The notes beneath the pieces are model-generated. The model saw nothing but the letters and a program-made list of their open reading frames with translations, searched no databases and was not told the origin of the DNA. The position numbers were made by a program, and so were the translations under genes. Positions 9,832 through 19,928 of a stretch of DNA of 64,000 nucleotides are shown piece by piece; position 1 is the first letter of the stretch; each line of letters opens with the position of its first letter. Where the stretch lies: the NCBI RefSeq assembly GCF_035994185.1, contig NZ_CP108538.1, positions 7,319,501 to 7,383,500 on the forward strand. The letters are read 5' to 3'. The DNA is from Streptomyces sp. NBC_01217 (GTDB taxonomy: Bacteria > Actinomycetota > Actinomycetes > Streptomycetales > Streptomycetaceae).

Positions 9832-10314
9832 CTACTGTTCGCCGTCGCCGTGGAGCGTGCCCGGCGCCGTTCGCCGCTCCAGGGCGGACAGCAGCCGTTG
9901 CCGGTCGGACAGGCAGACCAACAGCAGCGGCATTTCCATTCGCTGACCCTGGGTTCCTTCCAGCACGAGCAGACCGGCGTTTTTCGACCGTTCTGTGCTG
10001 CGGACGGTAACCGACACCGAGGCGAGTTCGGTCCAGAGGATCTGCGACGTACGTCCGCGGAGACGCACCGCAACACCCTCCTGCCCCAGCTTGATCTGCA
10101 TCAGTCTGGTCAGCAGCGGTATCGCCAGCAGTGCGGCAGCCGGACCGCCCCACAACAACCGCCCTTGGACACCGTGGCTGAGAGCCACCCGTGGCAGCAG
10201 AAGCAGCAGTCCGGGTGCAACTAGCACCAGACTGAACCGGAGGGCAGGCCGGACGACAAGGTCCGGTTCACGGTGTTCTCTCAGTGACAACGGACCTTCC
10301 TCTCTCTGTCGCAT
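9832..10314 (-). CDS. Membrane protein with PH-like domain
   Basis: 160 aa. After a basic N-terminus come two membrane segments (about 22-42 and 52-70). A soluble beta-rich half follows (IKLGQEGVAVRLRGRTSQ, WTELASVSV), laid out like the bacterial PH domain that follows a membrane hairpin in many actinobacterial proteins. The ATG at 10314 is the start. It shares this layout with the next gene upstream (10533-10994), suggesting an old duplication. Role unknown; position near the RHS gene makes an immunity function conceivable. Confidence 0.62.
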   Translation of the reverse strand: MRQREEGPLSLREHREPDLVVRPALRFSLVLVAPGLLLLLPRVALSHGVQGRLLWGGPAAALLAIPLLTRLMQIKLGQEGVAVRLRGRTSQILWTELASVSVTVRSTERSKNAGLLVLEGTQGQRMEMPLLLVCLSDRQRLLSALERRTAPGTLHGDGEQ

Positions 10315-10532
10315 GCTCACCCTCCGCAAATCTTCCTCAGATTGCTGATCAGCGGGTCGATGGGCGCGGACCGCATTCCTGGGAGCTTGCCTGTCGCCCA
10401 GGATGTACCGCCGAACGTCGCCACATCGACTCCAAGATAGAGCGAGGATTCGGCGCAGTCCCACCCGCACCACGAGCAACAGGCCAGGGCACCCCTGAAC
10501 AGTTGCGTCGATCGTGACGGTTCACCGGCGCT

Positions 10533-10994
10533 TTACCGCAAGGCTTCGCGCAGCGCCTCACTGTCCCGGAGCACGCCAGAATCAACCGACTGGCGGATCG
10601 CCTCCATGAGGCGCCGTCTTTCGTCAGCACTGATGGCGGTGAGCGCAAACTTGGCCTCTGGCGCGTTGCGCTGCCGAAAGAGGACCACGTAACTTTGGCC
10701 TCGTTTCTGAATTCGGTCCACTTCCACAGCCTCAAGGTCCGCCGCTCGTAGTCTGCGGGTTGTCCAGCCTTTGCGGATGGTGATCTGACCGTCCTCGAGT
10801 GAGACCAGAAAGGCACGGGATAGCACGAATGGCACCGTCACCATTGCTGCCGCCAGAAGAACCCAAGCGATGCGCAACATCATGTCGTTTTCGACCATGG
10901 CGCGGAACAGGAGCAGCGCCATGAAGGGGAAGAGCGGAAGGAAAAGGAAACGGAAATCGGGCCGTGCGGACGCGTCCCGACATGATGGAGGCAT
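10533..10994 (-). CDS. Membrane PH-like protein, candidate RHS immunity gene
   Basis: 153 aa with two membrane segments (about 14-34 and 38-60). A cytoplasmic PH-like part follows (FLVSLEDGQITIRKGW, RLRAADLEAVEVDR). GGAAGAGAA precedes the ATG at 10994. It lies 102 bp downstream of the RHS toxin on the same strand, exactly where immunity genes usually sit. The toxin tail is hydrophobic, so a membrane-bound partner would fit. Immunity is inferred from position only. Confidence 0.6.
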   Translation of the reverse strand: MPPSCRDASARPDFRFLFLPLFPFMALLLFRAMVENDMMLRIAWVLLAAAMVTVPFVLSRAFLVSLEDGQITIRKGWTTRRLRAADLEAVEVDRIQKRGQSYVVLFRQRNAPEAKFALTAISADERRRLMEAIRQSVDSGVLRDSEALREALR

Positions 10995-11096
10995 GCTGAT
11001 TCTCTTCCTTCTGTTGCTCGTCGTGTTGCCGCTGATACAGCTGCGACGACGGCGGCGCCCCGTACATGATGCTCCGGGGCGCCGCCTCGTCTCGGT

Positions 11097-14000
11097 CTAC
11101 AAACCGCAGATCTTCCGGATATTGTTGACTGTCTGTTCCATCCGGACGGGCAGCAAGCCTCTGAACTTAGTGACCGCTCCCACGGTGCCACCAGCTGTTG
11201 CGGAACCCACCGTAATGGCCGTGGATTCCGTACAGTCCCAGCCGCTACCGTAGGCGCACTTGTCGTAGTTGAGGGCAACCTGCGTGGTCATCATCACGGC
11301 GTAGCTAGTCCAGAAGACCGCTGCCGCTACCGGGGCACACGCGCCCGATGTGAGCACAGTGCACACCGTTCCCGCCAGTGCCGCGACGCCCGTCACCGCG
11401 GTAGCAATGGCGTTGATGTGTGAGATGACAGCCGCGTGCTTGTGAATGAATCCGCCCAGGCTCCACAGACCAGTCGGGTCTATTAGATTGAGCGGATTGT
11501 TCGTGGTGTATCCGTATGCGCTGAGCGTTTGCTCCACTGCTGGGTCGACGGTGAGGAATTGTGCGGTGGTCGGGTCGTAGTAGCGGGCGCGGAGGTAGAC
11601 GAGGCCGGTCTCCGTGTCGGTGTACTGGCCGGTGTACTGCATCGGAGTTGACGCGGTTCCGGTGTGGCCGAGGACCGCACCGTATGGGGTGTAGTCGTAG
11701 GTGCAGTCGACCGTCCCATTGCTGTTGGTCAGCGCCCGTGTGGATCCCAGTTGGTCGTGGAAGTACCAGTGGGTTCCGTCTGATGCGATCTGTTCGACGG
11801 GCAGATCGCCAGGTCCGTAGAGATAGTCGGTGGTTCCGTCGGAGAGCAGGTTGGGGATTTGTCCGACGTCCCATGTGAAGGATGACGTGGTGGCGCCGAT
11901 GGTCTTGGAGGCGCGTAGGCCGGTGCCGTCGTAGGTGTAGGCGGCGTTGGTGGCCCCTGCGGTCACTGCGGTGAGCTGGTCGGCCTGGTTGTACGTGTAG
12001 CTGGTGGCGGTGCCGGCTTGGGTGCTCTTGGTGCGGTTGCCCTGGGCGTCGTAGGTGTAAGTGGTGGCCCCGGAGGGTGCGCTGGCGCAGGCCGGGTTGG
12101 TGGGCATGGTGCTGGTCGTGGACCAGCACAGCTGGTTGGCCGGATTGAAGGACTGACCGCTGTCGCCGACCTGGACGGCGTTGTCGGCCGCGTCGTAAGC
12201 GAACGATGTGGTGTTTGTTCCGGAAGTGGCCGATTCCAGCTGCTCGTTCGGCGTGTACTGGTAGGTCTGCGCGCTTCCGGGGACCCCGGTGGGGGTGTCC
12301 GTGCTGAGCTGTCCAGCGTTGTCGCGGGTGTAGGTCAGGGAGGCGAGGGTTCCCGATCCGCCGCTCAGGGTGTCGGAGGTGGCCTGTCCCGCGTCGTTGA
12401 ATTCGGTGACCGCGGCTGTGCCGTTGGGGTACGTGGTCTTCTTCCACTGACCGTCGGCACTGTAGCCGAACGTTGTGGACTTGTTGTTCCAGTCCTTGAC
12501 GCCGCTGAGCCGGTTGGCCTTGTCGAACGTCCGGGTGACGTTGTGTGTCGTACTGCCCGGGTAGCTGACGGAGGTTGCGTTCCCGGCGTCGTCGTAGCTG
12601 TAGCCGACTGTGCTATCGGCTCCGTTGGCCTGGGCGGTCAGTTCACCGAAGGTATTATAGCTCCAAGTGCTGGTGCCGGTGCCGTCTGTCATCGAGGTGC
12701 GCCGACCTGCGGCATCGTATTCGATGTTGGTGACATCGGGTGTGGCGCTGTCGGAGTAGTCGACCGTGGTGGCGTTGCCTGCGGGGTCGTAGGTGTAGGT
12801 GGTGGTGCGGTCTGAGGGGTCGGTGACCTTTGTGAGGTTGCCTGCGGCGTCGTATGCCGATGTGGTCGTGTGGTTCGAGGGGTCGGTCCTGGTGGTCTGG
12901 CGGCCCTGGGCGTCGTAGCCGTAGGTGGTGTCGGCGCCCGCACCGTCCGTGGTTTTCGCGACCGTGCCGTCTGCGTTGTAGGCGGTCTTCAGGACGCTGG
13001 CATCGGGCCGTGTGACGGTGGTGTTCTGGTCGGCGGCGTCGTAGCCGTAGGCGGTCTTCTTGTTGTTGCCGTCGGTGGTAGACGTCCTGTTGCCGTTGGC
13101 GTCGTAGGCCGCTTCGGTGGTGTGGCCGAGTGGGTCTGTGGTCGTGGTCCGGTTGCCCCATCCGTCGTACCCGTATGTGGTGCAACCCCTGGCCGGCGGC
13201 TTGCAGGTGGTTGTGATGCCCGCTGCGGTGCCTGCCGGGGAGACCGTGGACGTCAGCAGACCGCGGTCGGTGTCGTAGCCGTACTGGGTCTTGTCGCCCT
13301 CCGCGTCGGTGGTGCTGGTGACGTCGCCTGCCGTGTCGTACGCGGTCTTGCTGGTGTTATCCCGCGGGTCGACGCTACGGGTGGCGTCTCCCGGGTGGGC
13401 GGTGTCGTCGTAGTAGACGCTGGTGGTACGGGTCGACGCGCTGCCGTCCGCAGGCTGCTGGGTGGTGCTGGTCAGCAGTCCGAACCCGGTTCCGGAAGCA
13501 GCGATATGCCCACTCTCGTCGTAGGCGTAGTCGGTACGCAGGCCGGACGGGTCGATGGTGGTGATCAGGTTGTCTTTGTCGTCGTAGACATGGCTGGTGG
13601 TGAAGCCGCGGGCGTCTCCGGCGGAGATCTGATTGCCGTGGTCGTCGTAGGCGTAGGTCTGCAGATTGCCGTCGGGGTCACTGACGGAGGTGACGCCGAG
13701 GCTGATCGGGTCGTAGGTGTACGTCCACGTTCCGGCTTCGGTTGTTCCGTAGCCACGAGTTTCCGACTGCAGCATGCCGTCGGCATAGGTGTAGAGGATC
13801 TTGTGGTCGGCCGGGTCGGTGACCAGGGTCTGCCCCGCGGTGAGGCCCGTATCGAGGTTGGGGCCGAAGGCGAAACCGGTGGTCTTCCCCGTCGGATCGG
13901 TCTGCGTGACCACCCGCTCCGCGGTGTCGTACGTCATCGACGTGACCGGTGCCGGCGTGGCGGTGCTGCCGTACTGGACCGGCTTGCGCATCGCCTTCAT

Positions 14001-17000
14001 CAGGTGCGCGGCCGTGTACGTGTACTGGGCGTGGTCGTCGTCCTTGAGGCTTGGCGTGCGGGTGGTGCCCACGCCATAGACGTCGGTGAGATTGTCGCTG
14101 GCGTCGTAGCCGTAGGTGACCTTGCGGCCTGCCGAGTCCGTCAGGGCGGTGATGTGGCTCCCGGTCCAGGCCAGTGTGTAGACGCGGCCGCCCGGGTCAG
14201 TGATCGTGTGCAGGTGGCCGTCGGTGTCGTAGGCCAGTTTCGTGGCGTACGACGGGCTGGCCTTGCTGCCGACCAGATCGGTCTCTTCGGTCAGATGTCC
14301 GCTTACGCTGTCGAAGGTGAAGATCTCCTTCGACTTGCGGGTGAAGATGTAGTTCGAGCCGGACTTGGTCAACGTCGCGTCATAGCGCGGGGCACTGGGT
14401 GTATAGACCCCTGAGGAGTTGGTGAAGGTGACCTGGGAGCCGTCCTCCTGCTTGACGGTGACATCCCCGCTGGCCGAGTCGGTGCTGGTGCTCAGGTTGT
14501 AGGAGTACGTCCACCCCCAGCCGAACGGGCCGTTCTCGGCGAGCGCGGCGTTCGGGCCGTCGGGGCTGGCCATCGCCGATGCGTAGCTGCGGGTGAAGTC
14601 CAGCGGCATGCCGCGGCCGGGCGTCGACAGGTCAGTGAAGGTGTCACCGAAGTAGCCGGTGCTCGTGTCGACCGGGTCGCCCGCGGTGCGCCGCACGCAA
14701 CCACACTGCACCCAGGACGGATTGCTGCCCTTGGGGGCGTCCTTCACACCGGGCGGGCCGCCGATCGGCTTCCCCGGGGTGCCGCCCTCCGGGATGAACG
14801 CTGCCGCGTCGTAAGCGACGTCGTAGTCCGCGTAGTTGATGTTCCCGGAACCGGTGATCTCACTCTTGTTGGTGAGTTTGATCGTGGCGCCGTCCTCCAT
14901 CGCGAAGGTGCCGATGGTGACCCATTCCTCGGTGCCCCAGTTCTGGTTCACCCGGATCTTCCACGGGCTCGCCCCGCCGCCCGGGTTGATGGTGTAGACG
15001 ACGTTGGTCGCGCTTGCCGCGGTGGACGGGAAGTGCAGCTTGATCTTGTAGTACTGCAGCTTCGGCAGGCTCGGTGCCCAGGTGCCGGTGTCGATCTCGG
15101 CCGGGTTGGAGCCGTCTTCGGTGTGGGTGAACAGGATGTGGCCGCCGAAGCCGACTCCGAGCTGGTGGGTGTCGAGCGACCCGATCGGATCACCGGCGCT
15201 GTTGGTGCCGGGCGAGTACGTAAACGTGCCGCCCTGCGACCAGTTGGACGATCCGCAGCCGACGAGGTTCAGCGGTGGCTGGCTCTGCGACTCGTCCACG
15301 ATGATGGGTGAGCCGTGTCCCTCGTCGTGCACATGGGTGGTGTCCAGCGAGCAGGACGGCGGATGCGGGTGCGGCTTGACGACCGCGGGTTCGCTGGACC
15401 CGGCGCCTGCGGTGTAGCTACTGGTGGCGCAGGTGGTGGAGCAGTCGGATATGAAGGTAACGGGCTGGTGCCACCAGCACTCGTAGTCCGACAGGGAGCA
15501 GTAGTCGGAGTTCTGCGCACCGGTCGGGTCGCACAGGTTGTCGCTGGTGCAGAAAGCGTCCACGGGCGGGATCTGCAGCCAGGTCTTGCCGCCGTGATAG
15601 TCCGGCTTGGCGTACGCGGGCTCGTTGAACCGCAGGATCGGCTGGCCGATCCAGCCCATGATCCGCTCCTGGTAGGGCCAGCTCGCCGGGTGCGAGGCGT
15701 CCGCGTACGAGTCACGCAGATACGGAGCGCGAGTGGGCGGGTAGTCGGGGTTGCGGGGGTTGTTGGCCCAGCCCAGGCCCCACGTGCCGTCGGCTCCGGT
15801 GCAGTCGGGGCCCGGGGTGCAGCCGGTGGTGTTGCCGAACGCGGCGGTCGGCTGGATGCCGGAGTTGTAGGCCCAGGCGGCGAAGTACCAGTTCTCCAGG
15901 TACTTCGGGTCACCGCCGTTGACGGTGATCCCCGCGTCGTAGAGCTGGTTCCAGGTGCGCTCCAGGATCTGCAGGCCGGCGGCCATGTTCTCCTGGTAGT
16001 CCGTGGCGATCTTCCACTGGCCGTGCGCGGAGTAGCTCGTGTCGCCGTTGGCCATGCCGGTGGTGACCTGGCCCAGTCCGTAGCCGCAGTCGGCCTTGGC
16101 GTAGTCCATCTTGGTGATCAGGCCACCGGCACCGTAGTAGTCGGCGATCAGCGGGTTGCCGGGGATGCCGGGCAGCGCGTGCCAGGACGCCTGGCTGTAG
16201 TTGGACTCCTGCGCCACGATCGCCTGGTACACCGAGCGCGGAACCGAATCCCAGGAATCGCCGGCCGGGTGCTTGAGGGCCACCTTGGCGAAGTCGCCGT
16301 TGGGCGAGTAGGCGACCAGGCCCAGGTTCGCGTAGTTCGACGGCCGCTGATAAGCGGAACCCGTCAACAGCCCCTGCTCGGCCATCTGCGCCGCCCACGA
16401 CACCTGCGCGGTGCCCGGCTGCATGACCTGCCGGTTCTCCTCGTTACGCCCCACCGCACACTTCGGGGTCGTCGAGGAGGCAGCGGTCAACGTGGCGGGC
16501 GCGGCGGCCGTCGTGTCCGCCGTCGCGGTACGCAGCGACGCGGGCTGGATACCCGGCGACGCCGCCTGCGAGGCGGAACCTGTGACATAGGCGGACTTTG
16601 CTACGGATGTGGCGCCCGGCGCCTTGGGTGCTGGGGCGGGCAGGGACGTCGACGGTCGCTTCGACGATCCGGCTGCCGTCCGCTTGAGCAGCTTCCCGCT
16701 GCGGCTTGCCAGGATCAGCGGCGCGGACTGGTCGGTCTTGGCACCCAGGCCCATCACCGCCCCGCCGTCCAGAGACACACCCGTGGCGCCGTTCGGCAGA
16801 CCGTGCGTGCTCACCTTGCGCAGGCCCGACTTCGCCACCGTCTTGGAAGCGCCGACCGCGATCGCGTGACCAGCCCGGCCCTGCAGCAACTGCAGATCAG
16901 AGTGCTTGCCCTCACCCAGCTTGGTCAGCTTCCCGGACCGCTCACGCATGATCAGCGACGACTTACCTGCGGCGAGCTGCACGGCAAAGTCCACACCCCC

Positions 17001-17798
17001 GCCGGCCTCCGGGCGCAGGTCGTACGCCAGCCCACCGGTCTTTGCAACTTCCACCGGACGGCCGGTGGCTGAGCCCTTGCGCGGCAGCCGCACCAGCGAA
17101 CCACCCAGGACACCGACCGGCCCCTGCTCGGTGGGAACCACACTGGTGACCTGGCCATCAACGGTGACAGAGTGCTCGATCTTGCCCTTGAGCATGTCCA
17201 CCGTCAGCACCTGCGTGCGACGCTGGTTGTCACCAGGGTTGATCGTGAACTCCGCAGAATCACCAGTTCCGCAACCCGGCGAGTGGTACTTCAGGGCCAC
17301 ACCGGTCGCCACCGACTTCACCACACCGCTGCGCAGATCCACCGTGTAAGCGAACGCCCCGTGATCCCGGGCTGCCGCCAGATTCACCGACGAGGCGGGC
17401 AGGATCGCGACCGCGGCGTACTTGCCGTCCCCGGACACACACTGATAGCCCGTCCACGAGGAGTCGTCGATACCTGCCGGGCGCAGTACCGCCAGCTCCC
17501 GCCAGGTATAGCCACCGGCGCCGGTGGCCAGCCCGAGGTGGTAACCGGATCCGTCACCCCAGCCGTTGACCATCACATCGGCCGCCGGCCCGGCGGCGTC
17601 CTCGGGCGACGACGAGAACGACACGGGCTTCGACGGCGCGGCAGCCGGCTTGTCGGCAGCGGCCGCAGGGGACATGGTCCCCGCTATCAGGGACCCCGCG
17701 AGCACGATCACGCCGGGCAACCCCAGCTTCCGCCATCTCCTCACGATGGTTCTTCCGAGCCGTCTGGATCGTCTTCTGTCGTGGAGCATGGTTCTCAT
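11097..17798 (-). CDS. Secreted RHS/YD-repeat polymorphic toxin with transglycosylase-like domain
   Basis: 2,233 aa. A signal peptide (about 1-47, ending MSPAAAADKP) is followed by a repeat-rich region (50-440) and a low-complexity linker. A soluble-lytic-transglycosylase-like segment lies at about 525-655 (AIVAQESNYSQASW; GYGLGQVTTGM), then a DUF6531-type opening near 1050 (GDPVDTSTGYFGDTF), and dozens of YD repeats from about 1120 to 1950. The RHS core follows at about 2030-2095 (GLVYLRARYYDPTTAQFLT, DPTG). The 130-residue C-terminal tip is variable, hydrophobic, and without a recognised toxin fold. RHS cages typically hold and release such tips into rivals. It is translated from ATG 17798 or 17789, and is the largest cargo gene of the transposon. 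Confidence 0.92.
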   Translation of the reverse strand: MRTMLHDRRRSRRLGRTIVRRWRKLGLPGVIVLAGSLIAGTMSPAAAADKPAAAPSKPVSFSSSPEDAAGPAADVMVNGWGDGSGYHLGLATGAGGYTWRELAVLRPAGIDDSSWTGYQCVSGDGKYAAVAILPASSVNLAAARDHGAFAYTVDLRSGVVKSVATGVALKYHSPGCGTGDSAEFTINPGDNQRRTQVLTVDMLKGKIEHSVTVDGQVTSVVPTEQGPVGVLGGSLVRLPRKGSATGRPVEVAKTGGLAYDLRPEAGGGVDFAVQLAAGKSSLIMRERSGKLTKLGEGKHSDLQLLQGRAGHAIAVGASKTVAKSGLRKVSTHGLPNGATGVSLDGGAVMGLGAKTDQSAPLILASRSGKLLKRTAAGSSKRPSTSLPAPAPKAPGATSVAKSAYVTGSASQAASPGIQPASLRTATADTTAAAPATLTAASSTTPKCAVGRNEENRQVMQPGTAQVSWAAQMAEQGLLTGSAYQRPSNYANLGLVAYSPNGDFAKVALKHPAGDSWDSVPRSVYQAIVAQESNYSQASWHALPGIPGNPLIADYYGAGGLITKMDYAKADCGYGLGQVTTGMANGDTSYSAHGQWKIATDYQENMAAGLQILERTWNQLYDAGITVNGGDPKYLENWYFAAWAYNSGIQPTAAFGNTTGCTPGPDCTGADGTWGLGWANNPRNPDYPPTRAPYLRDSYADASHPASWPYQERIMGWIGQPILRFNEPAYAKPDYHGGKTWLQIPPVDAFCTSDNLCDPTGAQNSDYCSLSDYECWWHQPVTFISDCSTTCATSSYTAGAGSSEPAVVKPHPHPPSCSLDTTHVHDEGHGSPIIVDESQSQPPLNLVGCGSSNWSQGGTFTYSPGTNSAGDPIGSLDTHQLGVGFGGHILFTHTEDGSNPAEIDTGTWAPSLPKLQYYKIKLHFPSTAASATNVVYTINPGGGASPWKIRVNQNWGTEEWVTIGTFAMEDGATIKLTNKSEITGSGNINYADYDVAYDAAAFIPEGGTPGKPIGGPPGVKDAPKGSNPSWVQCGCVRRTAGDPVDTSTGYFGDTFTDLSTPGRGMPLDFTRSYASAMASPDGPNAALAENGPFGWGWTYSYNLSTSTDSASGDVTVKQEDGSQVTFTNSSGVYTPSAPRYDATLTKSGSNYIFTRKSKEIFTFDSVSGHLTEETDLVGSKASPSYATKLAYDTDGHLHTITDPGGRVYTLAWTGSHITALTDSAGRKVTYGYDASDNLTDVYGVGTTRTPSLKDDDHAQYTYTAAHLMKAMRKPVQYGSTATPAPVTSMTYDTAERVVTQTDPTGKTTGFAFGPNLDTGLTAGQTLVTDPADHKILYTYADGMLQSETRGYGTTEAGTWTYTYDPISLGVTSVSDPDGNLQTYAYDDHGNQISAGDARGFTTSHVYDDKDNLITTIDPSGLRTDYAYDESGHIAASGTGFGLLTSTTQQPADGSASTRTTSVYYDDTAHPGDATRSVDPRDNTSKTAYDTAGDVTSTTDAEGDKTQYGYDTDRGLLTSTVSPAGTAAGITTTCKPPARGCTTYGYDGWGNRTTTTDPLGHTTEAAYDANGNRTSTTDGNNKKTAYGYDAADQNTTVTRPDASVLKTAYNADGTVAKTTDGAGADTTYGYDAQGRQTTRTDPSNHTTTSAYDAAGNLTKVTDPSDRTTTYTYDPAGNATTVDYSDSATPDVTNIEYDAAGRRTSMTDGTGTSTWSYNTFGELTAQANGADSTVGYSYDDAGNATSVSYPGSTTHNVTRTFDKANRLSGVKDWNNKSTTFGYSADGQWKKTTYPNGTAAVTEFNDAGQATSDTLSGGSGTLASLTYTRDNAGQLSTDTPTGVPGSAQTYQYTPNEQLESATSGTNTTSFAYDAADNAVQVGDSGQSFNPANQLCWSTTSTMPTNPACASAPSGATTYTYDAQGNRTKSTQAGTATSYTYNQADQLTAVTAGATNAAYTYDGTGLRASKTIGATTSSFTWDVGQIPNLLSDGTTDYLYGPGDLPVEQIASDGTHWYFHDQLGSTRALTNSNGTVDCTYDYTPYGAVLGHTGTASTPMQYTGQYTDTETGLVYLRARYYDPTTAQFLTVDPAVEQTLSAYGYTTNNPLNLIDPTGLWSLGGFIHKHAAVISHINAIATAVTGVAALAGTVCTVLTSGACAPVAAAVFWTSYAVMMTTQVALNYDKCAYGSGWDCTESTAITVGSATAGGTVGAVTKFRGLLPVRMEQTVNNIRKICGL

Positions 17799-18393
17799 CC
17801 CTGGTTGGCCCTTTTTCGCGAAATCGCCAAATTGCCATATTCGGTGAATGGAACTTCACCTTGTGGAGCAACGATGTCCGCCAGTTGATCATCCGGTCAA
17901 TTGTCTCGATAGTCCGGAATTTCATGCAGAAAATGCCATATGTGGCTGAAGAGCCAACGCGACAAACACCCCATACTCGATCACGGTGGCCGCAATTGCG
18001 CCATGCAAAGGTTCGCTAAAGGATTGCCCGGCAATACGGCAGCTGCCGCCCCGGGGAGTGGCGTCGCTGGCGGTAGTTGCTGATCCGGGCGCGAATCCGG
18101 CGGCGGCGTCGTCAGGGCTTTCAGTGGAGGACGTGGCCATGCAGTCGACTGAGGCTGAGCTGCGCAAATAGCCGGATTGTGGAGGTTCTGGTTGCCGGAT
18201 CGGACCGGTCGGTCGAGGCGCGCACTGCCCAACTTGCGCGCTCAGCGCATCGGCGCGGGCGGGCCGACGGACCGTCAGGTCGTGCCTGTGGCGCATCCCT
18301 GTGGCGCATCTCGATCTTGCAACGCCTCTGGCCATGACGCCCGCCCAGGTGTGAAGATCCCTATCGCCCAAATGATCAACTGATGGAGATGCG
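17799..18393. other. Intergenic region, no gene seen
   Basis: Divergent control region between the RHS toxin (minus) and the secreted crystallin-like protein (plus). The part next to RHS is unusually AT-rich for this window, consistent with promoters. No conserved ORF was found on either strand. Confidence 0.5.
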
Positions 18394-18909
18394 ATGAAGA
18401 GGATCCGCTTCAAGAAGAAGGCAGCCGCCTTCGCCACGTCCTTCGCGGCCCTGGCGGCCGTGATGGCGACCGCCGTTCCCGCGCATGCGGCGGAGTTCAA
18501 GGTCACCGACAACTGTGATGTTCCGTGGATCACTTGCTCGTACGGTGATCTGTGGCTTTTCTACAACACGAAGCAATATGCCGTCCAGGACGGATACATC
18601 AAGTCGGCGTATACGACGTTCTATGGCGACGTTAACGACCACTCGGGTACGAGCCAGTACCAGGGATCGACACTGTCGACCTACCGGTACGTATTCGGTA
18701 GCGGCGGTAATGGCAACGGCGAGTACATGAAGAACAATGCGGGGTCCGTTCAGAATTGCGCCCGGGATGACAACTACCGCGTGTACTACAACTCTGGCTA
18801 CGGCGGCACATCGCAGTACTTCGTAAAGAACGGGCCCTACGGAGACTGCGGCCTCACTGACCTGATATCCGCCCTGCATAACAACAATGCATCTTCCCAC
18901 TTCGCGTAA
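18394..18909 (+). CDS. Secreted beta/gamma-crystallin-like (I36 inhibitor-type) protein
   Basis: 171 aa. A signal peptide (MKRIRFKKK, hydrophobic core, cleavage after AHA at about 31) is followed by a mature part with four Cys and aromatic/Gly-rich repeats (NYRVYYNSGYGGTSQYF). This is the pattern of peptidase-inhibitor I36/crystallin-like proteins common in Streptomyces. The ATG at 18394 has GGAG ahead. It stands 11 bp before the lipoprotein gene, so the two are probably co-transcribed. Inhibitor function is a family guess. Confidence 0.7.
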   Translation: MKRIRFKKKAAAFATSFAALAAVMATAVPAHAAEFKVTDNCDVPWITCSYGDLWLFYNTKQYAVQDGYIKSAYTTFYGDVNDHSGTSQYQGSTLSTYRYVFGSGGNGNGEYMKNNAGSVQNCARDDNYRVYYNSGYGGTSQYFVKNGPYGDCGLTDLISALHNNNASSHFA

Positions 18910-18920
18910 GAAGGAACCCC

Positions 18921-19928
18921 GTGAAGCACACCAAGCGGATAGCCGCCGCAGTAGCCCTGACCGCTTCAACCCTCCTGCTCAGCGCCTGCTCATCTGGCAC
19001 GGCTCCCGACACCACGAAGAACGCAGCCGACGGCAGACCGATCGTGAACAAGGAAAACTGGCCCAAGAAGATCCCCACCAGCGGCCTGACCAAGAACCTG
19101 ACCCTTCCCCTGGAGGCGTACATGTCCTCCTACGAGGACCAGGTCACCGTCGAGCAGGCCGCGAACGATCTCCAGCAGTCCTGCATGAAGGACTACGGCA
19201 TCGACCTGACGCTGCCACGCGCGGGCGCCAACCCCCCGCCCAGCGACAACGACGCCAACATCGAACGCCGCTACGGCATCACCGACCGGGCCGAAGCCGA
19301 AAAGTACGGCTACGAACTCCCCCCGGCGCTGCAGGAACACACCGAGCAGCCCATGCGAGACCTGTCGGGTGTCGAGGTCGAGGTCTTGACCGGCCACACC
19401 AAGCCCGAATCGACGCAGGCTCCCAAGGCAGGGGTGTCCATGGCCGCCCCCGGCCAGGGAGTCGCCCCCGCTCGATCCGAGTACGACGGCAAGAAGCTGA
19501 AGACGGGCGGCTGCATCGGCTGGTCAAAGAGCCAACTCGGCGTGAAGGAAGCCGACTCGATCGTCGTGGCGCAGCTCGCCGGGGACAGCTTGATGCAGTC
19601 GTTGAAGGACGACAAGGTCATCAAGGCCATCGCCGCGTGGTCCTCCTGCATGAACGGCAAGGGACACGCGGGTCTTGCTGATCCGTACAAGGCGATGGAT
19701 CAGGGTGTGACGAACGATGGGAAGCCGTCGAAGGAGTCCATCGCTCTGGCGGTCGACGACATTGACTGCAAGAAGCAGACGGACCTGGTGAAGATCTGGT
19801 CCGATGTCGAGTCTGTAATCCAGAAGAAGCAGATCGCCGACAACAAGAGCCAGCTGACCGGCATTCAGGGGCAGCACGGCAAGGAGATCGCTGCCGCGCG
19901 CAAGCAGATGGCGGCGTCCCCGCAATGA
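18921..19928 (+). CDS. Lipoprotein
   Basis: 335 aa beginning with a lipoprotein signal (MKHTKRIAAAVALTASTL, lipobox LSAC, Cys at about 23). The mature part is hydrophilic, has paired cysteines (QQSCMKDYG, GGCIGWS, SSCMNGKG, IDCKKQ) and ends in a Lys/Gln-rich helix. The GTG start follows AAGGAA. Many actinobacteria encode similar cysteine-bearing lipoproteins of unknown role. Its stop overlaps the next lipoprotein gene. Confidence 0.78.
   Translation: MKHTKRIAAAVALTASTLLLSACSSGTAPDTTKNAADGRPIVNKENWPKKIPTSGLTKNLTLPLEAYMSSYEDQVTVEQAANDLQQSCMKDYGIDLTLPRAGANPPPSDNDANIERRYGITDRAEAEKYGYELPPALQEHTEQPMRDLSGVEVEVLTGHTKPESTQAPKAGVSMAAPGQGVAPARSEYDGKKLKTGGCIGWSKSQLGVKEADSIVVAQLAGDSLMQSLKDDKVIKAIAAWSSCMNGKGHAGLADPYKAMDQGVTNDGKPSKESIALAVDDIDCKKQTDLVKIWSDVESVIQKKQIADNKSQLTGIQGQHGKEIAAARKQMAASPQ

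Noticed and set aside
10993..11100. A small hydrophobic plus-strand peptide starting MLILFLLLLVV
   Set aside because: It lies opposite the leader of the candidate immunity gene and runs into the RHS antisense; no ribosome site.
12870..14414. A 514-codon plus-strand frame inside the RHS gene
   Set aside because: Val/Gly-rich antisense of YD repeats, a known artefact of repeated high-GC coding sequence.
11590..14900. Tandem repeats suggesting CRISPR or satellite DNA
   Set aside because: The repetition is YD/RHS repeats at protein level, irregular at DNA level, without constant repeats and unique spacers.
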